Origin: Devosia sp. FJ2-5-3
Lineage (GTDB): Bacteria > Pseudomonadota > Alphaproteobacteria > Rhizobiales > Devosiaceae
Length of the DNA stretch: 64,000 nt
NCBI RefSeq assembly: GCF_029201545.1
Contig: NZ_CP104007.1
Location: 902,501 to 966,500, forward strand
Direction: 5' to 3'
The notes under the pieces are model-generated. The model was not told the origin of the DNA and ran no database searches. It saw only the letters and a list, made by a program, of their open reading frames with translations. Below, in pieces: positions 1-11,070 of the stretch (position 1 is the stretch's first letter; the number at the start of each line of letters is the position of its first letter). Made by a program: the position numbers and the translations under genes.

Positions 1-83
1 TTGGAACGGCCCACCCTGGCTCCCCCGAGCGAGAAGGGCGGCGAGCGCCGTTGCTGCGGTCCGGCCCATTCGGAGGAAGCGCA
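1..83. other. left-edge non-coding leader of system A
   Basis: No gene can be assigned here. A short inverted repeat CGGCG/CGCCG with a two-base loop lies at 39-50, and a strong ribosome binding site (GGAGGAAG) lies at about 72-79, just before the permease start at 84. By analogy with the other importers in the window, the gap probably separates an off-window binding-protein gene from the permease. That is inference. Confidence 0.4.
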
Positions 84-1058
84 ATGATCTACATCCTGCG
101 GCGTGTCGCCTTTTACCTGGCGGCGTTCTTCGTTGCGGTGACGCTCAATTTCTTTATTCCGCGCGTCATGCCGGGCGATCCTTCGGCGCGGATCATCGCC
201 TCTTTCCAGGGGCGGTTGAACGAAGCGCAGGTGGAGGCCATCCGCGCATCCTATGGAGCGACAGGGTCCCTCTGGGAGCAGTATGTCGGCTATGTCCTGC
301 AGGTGCTGCGCTTCGACTTCGGCATCTCCACCGTCCAGTTCCCCGAACCCACGTCGTCGCTGTTGTTTTACGGCGCGACCTGGACGCTCGTTCTGGTTGG
401 CATCGCCATAACCTTCGCCTTCCTGATCGGCACCATGATGGGCATCCACGCGGCCTGGAACCGCGGCGGGTTTTTCGACAGCGTGTTCACCCCGCTCAAT
501 GTCATGCTCAATGCCTTTACGCCGGCGGTGGTGGCACTGTTGCTGTTCTATGCGTTTTCCCTTGAGCTCAAATGGTTTCCGCTCGGGCGCGCACACGCTA
601 CCGGCCTGTCGCCGGGGTTCGATCTCAATTTCATCGGCAGCGTGCTCTATCACGCGACCCTGCCGGTGCTCTCCATCCTGATCGTCAGCTTCGGCGGCTG
701 GCATCTGGGCATGCGCAACGTCATGATCAATCTGCTCAACGAGGATTTCGTGATCCTGGCCCGCGCCAAGGGGCTGAGCGACCGCCGCGTGCGCTACCGC
801 TATGTCGCCCGCAACGCGATCATGCCGCAGATCACCTCGCTGGCGCTGTCCGTCGGTTTCCTGCTTGGCGGGGCGCTCGTGACCGAGCAGGTGTTCAACT
901 ATCCCGGGCTCGGCAAATTCACCATCACCGCCATCGAGAGCCGGGACTATTCCTTCATCCAGGCCCAGCTCCTGTTGCTGACCATGTCGGTGCTGGTCGC
1001 CAACCTCCTGTCCGACATCGCCAATGTCATTCTCGACCCCCGTTTGAGAAAGGGTTGA
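84..1058 (+). CDS. Opp/Dpp-type ABC transporter permease (DppB-like), system A
   Basis: First inner-membrane permease of an oligopeptide/dipeptide-type (PepT family) importer, 324 residues, a normal length. After the first membrane helix it has the family region RVMPGDP, and it ends with the typical LLSDIANVILDPRLR tail. The binding-protein-dependent transport motif lies in the block ARAKGLSDRRVRYRYVARNA, which contacts the ATPase. An in-frame ATG at 51 exists, but the ATG at 84 is preceded by GGAGGAAG and starts with a typical IYILRR membrane anchor, so 84 is chosen. The next gene starts 3 bases after the stop, so the genes are co-transcribed. The substrate is not predictable: such systems carry peptides, but also oligosaccharides or opines. 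Confidence 0.9.
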   Translation: MIYILRRVAFYLAAFFVAVTLNFFIPRVMPGDPSARIIASFQGRLNEAQVEAIRASYGATGSLWEQYVGYVLQVLRFDFGISTVQFPEPTSSLLFYGATWTLVLVGIAITFAFLIGTMMGIHAAWNRGGFFDSVFTPLNVMLNAFTPAVVALLLFYAFSLELKWFPLGRAHATGLSPGFDLNFIGSVLYHATLPVLSILIVSFGGWHLGMRNVMINLLNEDFVILARAKGLSDRRVRYRYVARNAIMPQITSLALSVGFLLGGALVTEQVFNYPGLGKFTITAIESRDYSFIQAQLLLLTMSVLVANLLSDIANVILDPRLRKG

Positions 1059-1061
1059 TCC

Positions 1062-2088
1062 ATGGCCGACATTACCCAGACCAGAGCGGCTTCACTGCTT
1101 GATCGCCTCGACGAGGCAGCCCTCGCCAGCGCTGCGCCGACCCAGGAAGAATTGATGCGGGAATTGTGCATCAAGGCGCGGCCGGGATGGACGAGCAGCC
1201 TGCCGCCTTCACTTGCCGCTTTCGTCACCAATCCAAAAGGGATGTTCGGCGTCATCCTACTTCTCGCCTTGATCCTCTTTTCGATCCTTGCGCCCATTTT
1301 CAGCGACTACAATCCGCACCGCCGCGCCGGCAAACCCCACGTCGCGCCGGGCTACGAACATGTTCTGGGGACCACGCGGATGGGCAAGGATGTCTATACG
1401 CAGGTGGCCTATGGCGGGCGCATCAGCCTTGCGGTGGGTTTCGGGGCCGGCCTCGCCTCGGCGGCAATCGGCTTGGCCATTGGCATTGCGGCAGGCTATT
1501 TCGGGGGCAGGGTCGACGATATCCTCACCTTCTTCGTCAATGTCGTACTGGTCCTGCCGGGGCTGCCGCTGATCATCGTCATCGCGAGCCTTGTGGATAG
1601 TGCAGGGCCCCTTGTCATCGGCATTGTCCTGGCGCTGACCGGCTGGGGCTGGTCCGCACGCACCATCAGGACGCAGACGCTTTCCCTGCGCACGCGGGAA
1701 TTCGTTCTCTCCGCCGAGCTGATGGGCGAGAGGAAATGGCGCATCATCCTCAAGGAAATCTTCCCCAACATGCTCAGCTTCTTCATGGGCGGGCTGGTGC
1801 TGGGCACGATTTCGGCCATCCTCGCCGAGGCGGCGCTGAGCTTCATCGGTCTCGGCGATCCCAACGCCGTGACCTGGGGCACCATGCTCTACTGGGCGCA
1901 GAACAATATGGCGCTGCAATCGGGGGCCTGGTGGGAGATCTGGCCGCCGGCCGTCGCCATCATGCTCACTGGCGCGGCGCTGGTGATGATCAATTTCGCC
2001 GTCGATGAGATCACCAATCCCCAGCTCAAGGCCTCGCGCGGGATCGGCCGTATCAAACGCTATCTGCGGCGCCGGGGGAGAAGTGCCG

Positions 2089-2099
<11 letters not shown>
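1062..2099 (+). CDS. Opp/Dpp-type ABC transporter permease (DppC-like), system A
   Basis: Second permease of the importer, 345 residues. It has an N-terminal cytoplasmic stretch of about 60 residues before the first membrane helix (FGVILLLALILFSILAPIF), as is normal for DppC-type subunits. The family features GTTRMGKDVYTQVAYGGRIS and ALSFIGLGDPNAVTWGTML are visible. It partners the preceding permease to form the translocation channel. Its stop overlaps the following ATPase start (2089) by about 11 bases, which indicates translational coupling. The family assignment is secure; the transported compound is unknown. Confidence 0.9.
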
Positions 2100-3041
<942 letters not shown>

Positions 3042-3060
<19 letters not shown>

Positions 3061-4058
3061 ACCCATTGGGCACCATTGATCGGGCCGGCGATACCGTCAT
3101 CGAGATGGACAATGTCGACAAGGAATTCGTCCTCGGCGGGGCCTTTCTCAACCAGACCCTTCTCAAGGCCCTGACCGGGGTCTCGATCAAGCTGACGCGG
3201 GGCCGCGCCCTCGCGCTGGTCGGCGAATCCGGGTCGGGGAAATCGACCTGTGCCCGCATGCTGGCCCGCGCCTATGAGCCAACGGGTGGCGTCATCCGTT
3301 TCCACGGCGAAGATATCAGCGGCTTCAGGGGCGCTCGCCTGCAGCGATATCGCTCGGATGTGCAGATGGTGTTCCAGGATCCGTTTGGATCACTCAATCC
3401 TACGCAGTCCATTGGCTATCACCTCGAGCGCCCACTGCGCCTGCATCGCCCCGATATTGTCGGCAAAGCGGCGATCGAGGCCGAAATGCTCCAACTTCTC
3501 GAAAGTGTCGGACTACGACCGGCCGCCGACTACCTCAAGCGCCGCCCGCACGAACTGTCCGGGGGCCAGCGCCAGCGCGTTGCCATTGCCCGCGCGCTTT
3601 CTGTGCAGCCGCAAGTGCTTCTGGCCGATGAGCCAACCTCCATGCTCGACGTTTCCGTGCGCCTCGGCATCCTCAATCTGCTCGAAGACCTCAAGCGGGA
3701 TCGGCAGCTTGCCGCGCTCTACATCACGCATGATATCGCGACGGCCCGCTATTTTGCCGAAGAGGCCGCAGTCATGTATGCAGGCCATGTGGTGGAGCAG
3801 GGCCCGAGCCGGGAAATCACCGACAATCCCCGACACCCCTATACGCAATTGCTGATCGAAGCCGTGCCCAACCCGCATCGAAAGATCGCCGTCGTGCCAG
3901 GCCGTCGGGCAACAGACATCCCGCTCTGGACCAACCATAGCCGTGGCTGTCCGTTCGTCTCGCGTTGCCCCCGCGCCAGCGCGATCTGCAAGGAGACGAT
4001 GCCGGAAGCTGCGGCTGTGGGACCCGGTCACACGGCCAGATGTCATCATCTGGGGTGA
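3042..4058 (+). CDS. Opp/Dpp-type ABC transporter ATP-binding protein (DppF-like), system A
   Basis: Second ATPase of the importer, 338 residues, with Walker [10 protein letters not shown] near residues 61-69, signature LSGGQRQR and Walker B VLLADEPTSMLD. The C-terminal extension again carries the Cys-containing peptide-family motif (RGCPFVSRCPRASAIC). The start at 3042 overlaps the upstream ATPase by 19 bases; the reading frame extends further upstream, but the overlap start gives the usual N-terminus. It is the last gene of system A and converges on the system B hydrolase gene, with a 68-base gap containing only a weak 6-bp inverted repeat (CAGGGG/CCCCTG at 4061-4081). Confidence 0.9.
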
Positions 4059-4126
4059 GGCAGGGGCAAACTCATCCCCTGACCTGGGTTTCTGGCCCGA
4101 CCGATGCGGACCAAAAGCATGCAAGC

Positions 4127-5773
4127 TCAGGAATATTGCGGCAGGACAAGTCCAGGGCCGCCGGTCGGATGCAAGGCCGCGCCGTCCCAGGTCCATTGAT
4201 CGTTTGGGGCGAGCGAGAGCGGCAGTTCACGGCCGTCAAACCAGACGCTCCCCTCGACGATCCGGCTTGTAAGGCCGACGACGCCCAGGAGACCGCCGGA
4301 GCGATCAAGGATCATCCGTGTCCCGGCTGGAAAGCGGCAGAGCAGGTGACGAGCCCGATAGATTTCGCCGCCCTCCAATGTGTTGACGAGCTCGAAGGTG
4401 ACGCCGTCGATTGTCCGGGCGTAGGCGGTGTTCCAGGTTTCGTACTTGTGCGTGACGGGCTTGGGCAGGAGGCAGGTGAACCACACGGTTCCGTCAGGGC
4501 GAGGCAGAATGCCCGAGAGACGCTCGATGAAGTCGAGCAGGCAGAGAATGGACGGGGAGTATTTCTCGGTGAACCCTGCCGCTCCGGTAAAGGGATTGAG
4601 CGTTTGCGGAAAGCGGTCGGCCTCGAAAAGTGCGGCGAGCGTGGGTTGGGTGATCCAGCTCAGTTCGACGTGGTGGCCATGGTGCTCGAAGGCGTGCGCC
4701 GTGCGGATGAGGGTGAGGAAATTGGTTGGGCCGGCCCAGCTGTTCTGCGCGAAGTTTGGATCGAAGCGCGGATCATCGAGGGCAATGGAGGTCAGCGGGA
4801 ATTTGGCGAAGAATTTTCTTGTGTTGAGCAGATAGCGCCCGAGTGCCTCCCGGAACAGGTCGCCCTCTCCGATCTCGCAGGCGAGGACGCGGAGCAGGAC
4901 GTCTGACTGGAGCCGGACAGGCCGGCCATGCCGGTCTCGATCGTAGAAGAAGGCGTCCTCGGCATCGAAGCATTGGGCAAACAGCGCCTCGGTGCTCGCG
5001 TCTGCCTTGTCGGTCCAGCCGGCAGCGTCTTCGCCCAGGGCATCGGCGATGCGGGCGAGATAATGCCGCTGGCAGGCGATGTTCGCCGTCAGGTCGGGCG
5101 CGATGAAGGGCAGGATGGGATTGTCGGGATCGCAGCGCGCGGGGTCATTGCCGAAGGGGCTGTCCGGCACATGCCAGAAGCGCGAGGAGAGGTCGTGGCC
5201 AGTGTCGTAGGTCGAGAAGGCCTCGACGGCGCCGGTGCCCAATGTATCGCGGTGTCGCGCGATCCAGGCGTCGTAGCGTGACATGGCGTCGTATTGGGTG
5301 CGCAGCCAGGCCGTGTCGCGACCGTTGAGGCAAAAATGGTTCCAGACGGAGCGGGCGAGGGGGCTTACCAACTGGATCTGGCTGAAGCCGGGGCCGCCGG
5401 CCGTCATCTTATAGGGAAAGAGCCCGTCGTCGCGCTGGTGTCTGGCAAAGGCGGCAAAGGTGGCGCCGCTGATGGAGGGCAGGAAGCGGCTCAGGAGTTC
5501 GGCATTGATCGTGCCGGTGCTTTCGAGCCAGCAGCCGTGATAAATGCCGCCTTCGTGCAGGATCGGCGTGTCGTCGGCGGCGGGGGCGATGCAGTCGAAC
5601 AGTTCGCGCACCGCCTGATAGTAGCGGGCGGTCAGTTTGGGCGCGTTGGACACGAAGCGCACGCCGGAACGCTGCCACTCGTCGAGGAGGGCAGCGTCCG
5701 CGGGCTTGCCGAGGGGGCCGATGGCTGCGGCGATGTCGGTGGCGCGCAAGGCGGCGAGAAGATCCTCGGTCAC
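4127..5773 (-). CDS. trehalase-like (GH63/MGH1-type) glycoside hydrolase
   Basis: Predicted glycosidase, 548 residues, cytoplasmic because no signal peptide is visible. The pattern of (alpha/alpha)6-barrel hydrolases is recognisable: YHGCWLES and [10 protein letters not shown] in the first half, a [11 protein letters not shown] segment where related GH63/GH37 enzymes carry the general-acid Asp, and [10 protein letters not shown], which resembles the WxGPxxxxxN motif of that clan. The last ~100 residues are beta-rich, as in MGH1-like proteins. It overlaps the upstream ATPase gene by 4 bases (ATGA), so it is the last gene of the system B operon and probably cleaves the sugar that operon imports. 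The glycosidic specificity is not predictable from the sequence. Confidence 0.75.
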   Translation of the reverse strand: MTEDLLAALRATDIAAAIGPLGKPADAALLDEWQRSGVRFVSNAPKLTARYYQAVRELFDCIAPAADDTPILHEGGIYHGCWLESTGTINAELLSRFLPSISGATFAAFARHQRDDGLFPYKMTAGGPGFSQIQLVSPLARSVWNHFCLNGRDTAWLRTQYDAMSRYDAWIARHRDTLGTGAVEAFSTYDTGHDLSSRFWHVPDSPFGNDPARCDPDNPILPFIAPDLTANIACQRHYLARIADALGEDAAGWTDKADASTEALFAQCFDAEDAFFYDRDRHGRPVRLQSDVLLRVLACEIGEGDLFREALGRYLLNTRKFFAKFPLTSIALDDPRFDPNFAQNSWAGPTNFLTLIRTAHAFEHHGHHVELSWITQPTLAALFEADRFPQTLNPFTGAAGFTEKYSPSILCLLDFIERLSGILPRPDGTVWFTCLLPKPVTHKYETWNTAYARTIDGVTFELVNTLEGGEIYRARHLLCRFPAGTRMILDRSGGLLGVVGLTSRIVEGSVWFDGRELPLSLAPNDQWTWDGAALHPTGGPGLVLPQYS

Positions 5774-6828
5774 TGGGCGGCCTCGATGCGCAGGCCATCG
5801 GCGTCGAAGAGGTGGGTGTCTTCGGCGCGGAAACTCACGCTAACCTTTTCCCCGCGCTGGTGGCGGACATTGCCGGGCGCCTGGGCGAGAAGGGTCTGTC
5901 CGTCAGGCAGGGCGACATAGATAAAGACCTCGCTGCCGAGATATTCGATGAGGGTGATCGTGCCCTCGACCGAGATGTCGCCGGGGGCGCCGAGGGCCAG
6001 ATGTTCGGGGCGAACGCCGAGGGTGACCGGTCCAGCCCCGGCTGCGCGCGGCAAAGTCCCGAGGCCCGTCAGATCGATAGCGGTGCCGCTCGAATTGCCC
6101 TTGATGAGGTTCATCTTCGGCGAGCCGATGAAGCTGGCGACGAAGAGGTTTTTCGGCGCGTTGTAGAGCTCGTAGGGGGTGCCGACCTGCTCGAGCCGAC
6201 CCTTGTTGAGCACGGCGATGCGGGTCGCCATGGTCATGGCCTCGATCTGGTCGTGGGTGACGTAGATCATGGTGGTGCCGAGGCGATTGTAGAGCCCGGC
6301 GAGTTCGACGCGCATCTGCACGCGCAATTCCGCATCGAGGTTGGAGAGGGGTTCGTCAAAAAGGAAAAGCTGCGGTTCGCGCACAATGGCGCGGCCGATT
6401 GCGACGCGCTGCTTCTGGCCGCCGGAGAGCTGGCGGGGCTTGCGCTCAAGCAGTTCCTCGATCTGGAGGATTTTTGCGGCTTCGGCAACGCGGCGGGCGA
6501 TCTCGTCCTTGGGCATGCGCAGATTGCCGAGGCCGAACGCCAGGTTCTTGCGCACCGACATGTGCGGGTAGAGGGCGTAGGACTGGAACACCATGGAGAG
6601 GTTGCGCTGGCTGGCCGGGAGGTCGTTGACCACGCGGTCGCCAATGGAAATCGTGCCGTCGGTGATCTCCTCGAGCCCGGCGATCATGCGCAGGAGCGTT
6701 GATTTTCCGCAGCCGGATGGGCCGACCAGCACGAGGAATTCGCCGGACTGCACTTCGAGGTCGATGCCGTGGACGACTTCGAAGCCGGAATAAGCCTTGC
6801 GGACTTCTGAAAGGGTAACGGATGCCAT
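5770..6828 (-). CDS. CUT1 sugar ABC transporter ATP-binding protein (UgpC/MalK family), system B
   Basis: Energising ATPase of a sugar importer, 352 residues. Walker [10 protein letters not shown] is at residues 36-44, signature LSGGQKQR near 136 and Walker [13 protein letters not shown] after it. The C-terminal third is the TOBE-type regulatory domain of MalK/UgpC proteins (the segment [10 protein letters not shown] is diagnostic). It follows the MalG-type permease with a 10-base gap and is translationally coupled to the hydrolase downstream. A weak ribosome site (AAGGACG) precedes the ATG at 6828. Confidence 0.92.
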   Translation of the reverse strand: MASVTLSEVRKAYSGFEVVHGIDLEVQSGEFLVLVGPSGCGKSTLLRMIAGLEEITDGTISIGDRVVNDLPASQRNLSMVFQSYALYPHMSVRKNLAFGLGNLRMPKDEIARRVAEAAKILQIEELLERKPRQLSGGQKQRVAIGRAIVREPQLFLFDEPLSNLDAELRVQMRVELAGLYNRLGTTMIYVTHDQIEAMTMATRIAVLNKGRLEQVGTPYELYNAPKNLFVASFIGSPKMNLIKGNSSGTAIDLTGLGTLPRAAGAGPVTLGVRPEHLALGAPGDISVEGTITLIEYLGSEVFIYVALPDGQTLLAQAPGNVRHQRGEKVSVSFRAEDTHLFDADGLRIEAAQ

Positions 6829-6838
6829 GGCTTCGTCC

Positions 6839-7732
6839 TTACTTTAGTCCGCTCATGGCGATGCCGCGGATGATGAGGCGCTGGAAGATGATGAAGAAGA
6901 GGAAGATCGGCAGGATCGAGAGGATCGACATGGCGAACATCGGCCCGTACTGGCTGGCCCCATCCTGGCTGAGGAACATGCGCAGGGCGAGCGGGACGGT
7001 GTAGTCCTCGACCTTGTTGAGATAGACCAGCGGGCCCAGAAAATCCTGCCAGGTCCAGATGAAGCTGAAGATGGCGGCGGTTGCCATGGCAGGCAGGCTC
7101 AGCGGCAGGATGATGGCCCAATAGATCTTGAACGGCGAGCAGCCGTCGATCATGGCCGCCTCGTCGAGTTCGCGCGGCAGCTGGCGGAAAAACTGCACCA
7201 TCAGGAAGATGAAGAAGGCGTCGCCAGCAAGGAACTGCGGCACGATCAGGGGCAGATAGGTGTTCACCCAGCCCAGCTGCAGGAACAGCAGGTACTGGGG
7301 GATGAGAACGACGTGATAGGGGATCATCAGCGTCATCATCATCAGGGCGAACCAGATGTTCTTCCCGGTAAATTCGAGCCGGGCAAAGGCATAGGCGGCA
7401 AAGGAACAGGAGAGCACATTGCCGATGACCGAGAGCACGGTCACGACGGTGGAATTCCAGAAGAAGCGTCCGAAATCGACCGAGAGCGCGTTCCAGCCCT
7501 GCCAGTAATTCAGCCAGTCAAACTCGGTCGGCCAGAGCGAGAGCGAGCCAAAGATCTGGTTGTCGGGCTTGAACGAGGCCGCCAGCATCCAGATCAGCGG
7601 ATAGGTCATGATCAGCGAGGTTATGATGAGAAAAATGTGCTTGAACACGCCCGCGCGCCTAGCGCGCTTGGCCTTGAGCTCACGATAGTCCCTGGCGGTC
7701 ATGGGGGTGGTGGGCAAAGTGGCGTCGGTCAT
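6839..7732 (-). CDS. CUT1 sugar ABC transporter permease (MalG-like), system B
   Basis: Inner-membrane permease, 297 residues, with six predicted membrane segments. It has the typical start of helix 1 ([20 protein letters not shown]), the EAA motif region ([31 protein letters not shown]) and the family ending RGIAMSGLK. The N-terminal ~40 residues are charged and cytoplasmic. It lies between the MalF-like permease (3-base gap) and the ATPase, the standard CUT1 order. Confidence 0.92.
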   Translation of the reverse strand: MTDATLPTTPMTARDYRELKAKRARRAGVFKHIFLIITSLIMTYPLIWMLAASFKPDNQIFGSLSLWPTEFDWLNYWQGWNALSVDFGRFFWNSTVVTVLSVIGNVLSCSFAAYAFARLEFTGKNIWFALMMMTLMIPYHVVLIPQYLLFLQLGWVNTYLPLIVPQFLAGDAFFIFLMVQFFRQLPRELDEAAMIDGCSPFKIYWAIILPLSLPAMATAAIFSFIWTWQDFLGPLVYLNKVEDYTVPLALRMFLSQDGASQYGPMFAMSILSILPIFLFFIIFQRLIIRGIAMSGLK

Positions 7733-7735
7733 GGC

Positions 7736-8629
7736 TCAACCCCGCTCGTTTTCGTAGTGGACCCAATATTTGGAGGTCCAGAAGGCGATTGCGGTGAAGG
7801 CCGCGATGATCACGAGGAGCACCCAGGCGAGAGCCGAGGCATAGCCCATGCGCAGATAGCTGAAGGCCTCTTCGTAGAGATAGACGGTGAAGAACAGAAG
7901 GCTGTCGAGCGGGGCGCCGCTGCCGCCGGAGATGATGAAGGCGCCGGAAAAGCTCTTGAAGGCCTCGATCATCTGCAGGACCAGATTGAAGAAGATGACG
8001 GGCGCCAGCAGCGGCACGGTGATGGCGAAGAATTTTCGGATAGGGCCGGCGGCGTCGATCTCGGCGGCCTCGTAGAGTTCCTGGGGAATGGCGCGGAGGC
8101 CGGCCAGAAAGATCAGCATGGGCGAGCCGAACTGCCAGACGGCAAGGACAATCAGCGTCCAGAGCGAATATTTTGGGTCGGCCAGCCAATAGGGGCCGTC
8201 GCCACCGAAGACGCGCAGTATGCCGTTGATAACGCCATCATAATTGAACAGCTGGCGCCAGAGGATGGCGACGGCGATAGAGCCGCCGAGGATCGAGGGC
8301 AGGTAAAAGAGTGCGCGATACCAGCCGATGGCCCTGATGCCCTTGTCGAGCGCCATGGCGACGCCGAGGGCGAAGATCAGCTTGGCGGGCACGGAAATCA
8401 CGACAAAGGTGAAAGTGACCTGAAGCGCCTTCTTGAAGCGGTCGTCGAACTCGAACATGTAGACAAAATTGTCGAGCCCGATCCACTGCGGGGGGCGCAC
8501 GATGTTGTACTTGGTGAAGCTGAGATAGAGCGAGGCCAGGATCGGACCGATCGCGAGCAGGAAAAAGCCGATCAGCCAAGGCGATAGAAACGCATAGCCG
8601 GCGAAATTGCGTCGGAAGAATTTTTCCAT
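7736..8629 (-). CDS. CUT1 sugar ABC transporter permease (MalF-like), system B
   Basis: Inner-membrane permease, 297 residues, with the MalF-family first helix (GYAFLSPWLIGFFLLAIGPI), the conserved SLYLSFTKYNI after it and the EAA loop IPQELYEAAEIDAAGPIRKF. It forms a heterodimeric channel with the MalG-like protein. It is separated from the binding-protein gene by 137 bases that contain a perfect hairpin (see 8703-8725), which probably lets the binding protein be made in excess. The substrate is unknown. Confidence 0.92.
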   Translation of the reverse strand: MEKFFRRNFAGYAFLSPWLIGFFLLAIGPILASLYLSFTKYNIVRPPQWIGLDNFVYMFEFDDRFKKALQVTFTFVVISVPAKLIFALGVAMALDKGIRAIGWYRALFYLPSILGGSIAVAILWRQLFNYDGVINGILRVFGGDGPYWLADPKYSLWTLIVLAVWQFGSPMLIFLAGLRAIPQELYEAAEIDAAGPIRKFFAITVPLLAPVIFFNLVLQMIEAFKSFSGAFIISGGSGAPLDSLLFFTVYLYEEAFSYLRMGYASALAWVLLVIIAAFTAIAFWTSKYWVHYENERG

Positions 8630-8702
8630 GGCACTGGTCCTACTCGGTCATGGGGTGGCAGGCGACGGTCAAGGCCAGGTGCCAAACCGCCACCCCCTCC
8701 CA

Positions 8703-8725
8703 ACCTCCCCCTTCAAGGGGGAGGT
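8703..8725. repeat. perfect palindrome between binding-protein and permease genes (system B)
   Basis: ACCTCCCCCTT and AAGGGGGAGGT form an 11-bp perfect inverted repeat around a single C. There is no T-run, so it is more likely an mRNA 3'-end stabiliser or dispersed repeat than a terminator. Near-identical CCTCCCC...GGGGGAGG palindromes occur at 43288-43308 and 43750-43770, so this is also a member of a dispersed repeat family. Confidence 0.75.
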
Positions 8726-8766
8726 GCTGTTCGTGAATGTGGCGCCGTTGTTGCGACGCCCGGAGA

Positions 8767-10062
8767 TCAAGCGCGGGCCAGGATGGCCTTGGCCTGGGCG
8801 AGGAAGTCGGTGGCGACGTCGCTGATCGACTTTTCGCCGAGGAGGACCGAGACCGCCACGCGTTCAAAAGTCTGTTCGACTTCGTTGGAGCCGGACGGCG
8901 GCGGCGGCGCGAGGGCGGCGGTCTTGCCCTGGATGGCATCGAAGAAGGCCACCGACACTGCTTCGGCAGCCGAGAGGTTGGGTTCGAGGGCCGCGCGAAC
9001 GTCCGGATTGGAGGGGATGCCGCGCTCGAGACCAAGGATGGCGGTGATGTCGAGATCGTTGACGAATGCGCTCATATAGGCGGTGGCGGCTTCGGGATCG
9101 ACACTGTCGCGGGTGAGGCAGACGAACTGGCTCGGCTGGATGATCGAGCCGGGGATCATATCCGGGGTATTGGGGTACATGGCCGCGCCGAGCGGATCCT
9201 GGACCAGGCCCTGGGCGCCGACAAGCTGGTTGCTCCAGACATAGGATGTGGCCGTCTTGCCGGTGACAACGCCGAGCTGGCTGAGGTCGGACACGCCAGC
9301 GAGACCCGCAGATTCCGGACCTGCCGGGGTGGCGCCGGCCTCGCGGATCTTCTGCCAGATGCTCCAGTATTCCTCGACGATTTCCTGGGTGACGCCATAG
9401 GTGCCGTCATCATTGTACATCGCCACGCCCTTCTGGGCGGTGAAGTCGGAGAAATTCTGGTAGTCGGCCGTGTTGTCGTCGGTGCCGGGGACGCCGGTGG
9501 CTTGCTTGATCTGCGCGCCGATGCGGGCGAGGTCATCATAGGTGTAGCCATAAGGATCGAAATCGGCGCCTTCGCCGATCTTGATGCCAGCCTCTTCGTA
9601 GAGGCGGGTGTTGTAGATCGCCATGTGAGAATTGGCGCCGATGGAGAGGGCGTAGAACTTGCCATCCACCGTGCCGGCATCGATGGCGGACTGGTCGATC
9701 TTGGAGATGTCGAGGGTCTTGCCGACATAGTCGTCGAGCGGAACGACCGCGCCATTGGCGATGTATTCGAACAGCACGCCATAGCCCTGCTGGATCACGT
9801 CGGGCATGTTGCCGCCGGCGATCTGGGTGGTCAGCTTGGTGAAATAATCAGCAAAGCCAAGCGTTTCACCACTGACGGTGATATTGGGATTCTTCTGGTT
9901 GAAAAGTTCGATCACGGCAAAGGTGCGCTTGTCGCGCTCGGGGTTGCCCCACCAGAAATGGCGGATCTGCGTGCCCTGCGCGAAGGCGGGGCGGCCAAGG
10001 GCCGAGAGCGCGATGACGGAGCCGGCGGCTCCCATAAACAGGCGTCTGTTGAGTTTGCTCAT
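8767..10062 (-). CDS. CUT1 extracellular sugar-binding protein, system B
   Basis: Periplasmic solute-binding protein of the SBP_bac_1 type, 431 residues. The N-terminus contains paired arginines (NRRLFMGAAG), then a hydrophobic run ending in PAFAQ, so the signal peptide may be Tat-type with cleavage after about residue 28. The mature part starts with IRHFWWGNPERDKRT, the first beta strand typical of this family, and later has WSNQLVG and the C-terminal helical region. It captures the sugar for the two permeases downstream. It lies 123 bases after the PhyH gene, with a hairpin in between. Confidence 0.9.
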   Translation of the reverse strand: MSKLNRRLFMGAAGSVIALSALGRPAFAQGTQIRHFWWGNPERDKRTFAVIELFNQKNPNITVSGETLGFADYFTKLTTQIAGGNMPDVIQQGYGVLFEYIANGAVVPLDDYVGKTLDISKIDQSAIDAGTVDGKFYALSIGANSHMAIYNTRLYEEAGIKIGEGADFDPYGYTYDDLARIGAQIKQATGVPGTDDNTADYQNFSDFTAQKGVAMYNDDGTYGVTQEIVEEYWSIWQKIREAGATPAGPESAGLAGVSDLSQLGVVTGKTATSYVWSNQLVGAQGLVQDPLGAAMYPNTPDMIPGSIIQPSQFVCLTRDSVDPEAATAYMSAFVNDLDITAILGLERGIPSNPDVRAALEPNLSAAEAVSVAFFDAIQGKTAALAPPPPSGSNEVEQTFERVAVSVLLGEKSISDVATDFLAQAKAILARA

Positions 10063-10091
10063 TAGTTCCTCCCGTGAGCAGTCTACGTCTT

Positions 10092-10119
10092 CCTCGCATC
10101 ACTCCCTAACGATGCGAGG
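10092..10119. promoter_or_regulatory. 9-bp perfect inverted repeat ahead of the system B binding-protein gene
   Basis: CCTCGCATC and GATGCGAGG are perfect complements separated by 10 bases. The element starts 30 bases upstream of the binding-protein ATG, in the gap between the PhyH gene and that gene. It could be a processing or stabilising stem-loop in the 5' leader, or a repressor site for an internal promoter. The sequence alone does not decide this. Confidence 0.55.
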
Positions 10120-10185
10120 TCCTAATCTTGAGGCTGACTTACGTACCTCTTGTTGGGGCAAGTCAGACGCTTTTGCCGATTGCGG

Positions 10186-11070
10186 TCAGCCATTGGCGGC
10201 GGCCGGCAGTTTGTGCGGCATGATGATCTGGCGGCGTTCGGGCGACAGCTGGGCCAGTAGTTCCGGGCTCGGCACGTATGAGTGTCGGAAATAGCCCCAG
10301 CTGGGCCCGTAGCGGTAGACGGTCATTCGGCGCTGGCCGGGATTGGTGCGGCGGGCGGCGCCGTGCATGATGGCGTCGACGAACATCAGAGCATCGCCAG
10401 CCTTGAGATGAATTTCCACTGCTCCGGCAACGCCATCGACCGAGGATTGCTCGTCGCGCTTGTCGAGAGCGACGGTCTGGGGGTGGCGCAAATTGGATTT
10501 GTGGCTGCCGGGAATGACCATGGTGGCGCCATCGCCGGGGCCGATATCATTGAGCGCAATCAAGACGTTGACCTGGCCGCAGTGGAATTTTCCGGCGTGG
10601 AAGCGGTACTGGGTGCGGATGGTGCCGACATGGCCGCCCGAGTGGAGGCGCAGCGCCTGGCCGGGGCCGCGGACCGAGGCGAAACACTCGTCGATAAAGG
10701 CAGGGCCGTGGTGGCCGTCAAAATTTTCGGGGTCGTCCGAACCGATGAAGTGGACGGCCTTGCGGAACCAGGACGGATGGTCGATGAAGCTCTCCCAGAT
10801 CGGGCCGCCTTCGTAGACCTGCTGGAGGATCAATCCTTCCTGGCGGTCGGGATTGTTGTAGAGCTTGACCTGGCCATGCCAGCCGTCGCCGACAAAGCCA
10901 TCGACATCGTCGAGGAGGCGATTGCAGGCGGCGACTTCCTCGGAAGACAGCGCGTTGCGCAGGACCAAATATCCATTGAGATCAAACAGATAGCGCTCTA
11001 GGTCGGTGCAGGGCGCGCCTGCGGCAAGACCGTTCTCCATCCCATATCCCGCTGCCCCGTTCGGGGTCAT
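10186..11070 (-). CDS. phytanoyl-CoA dioxygenase (PhyH) family protein
   Basis: Putative Fe(II)/2-oxoglutarate-type oxygenase, 294 residues, cytoplasmic. The family core ALNDIGPGDGATMVIPGSHKSN, the distal iron-ligand region (MHGAARRTNPGQRR) and the double-stranded beta-helix spacing are clear. At the usual HxD site, the best alignment gives LHSGGH, that is His-x-Gly rather than His-x-Asp; the chemistry may differ from a standard hydroxylase, or another residue may bind the metal. Starts at 11070 or 11040 are possible and neither has a strong ribosome site. It is the first gene of the system B transcript, so it probably acts on the imported sugar or a derivative. Confidence 0.75.
   Translation of the reverse strand: MTPNGAAGYGMENGLAAGAPCTDLERYLFDLNGYLVLRNALSSEEVAACNRLLDDVDGFVGDGWHGQVKLYNNPDRQEGLILQQVYEGGPIWESFIDHPSWFRKAVHFIGSDDPENFDGHHGPAFIDECFASVRGPGQALRLHSGGHVGTIRTQYRFHAGKFHCGQVNVLIALNDIGPGDGATMVIPGSHKSNLRHPQTVALDKRDEQSSVDGVAGAVEIHLKAGDALMFVDAIMHGAARRTNPGQRRMTVYRYGPSWGYFRHSYVPSPELLAQLSPERRQIIMPHKLPAAANG

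Noticed and set aside
4061..4081. CAGGGG/CCCCTG inverted repeat between the convergent system A and system B ends.
   Set aside because: Only 6 bp with a 9-base loop and no T-run on either strand; too weak to call a terminator.
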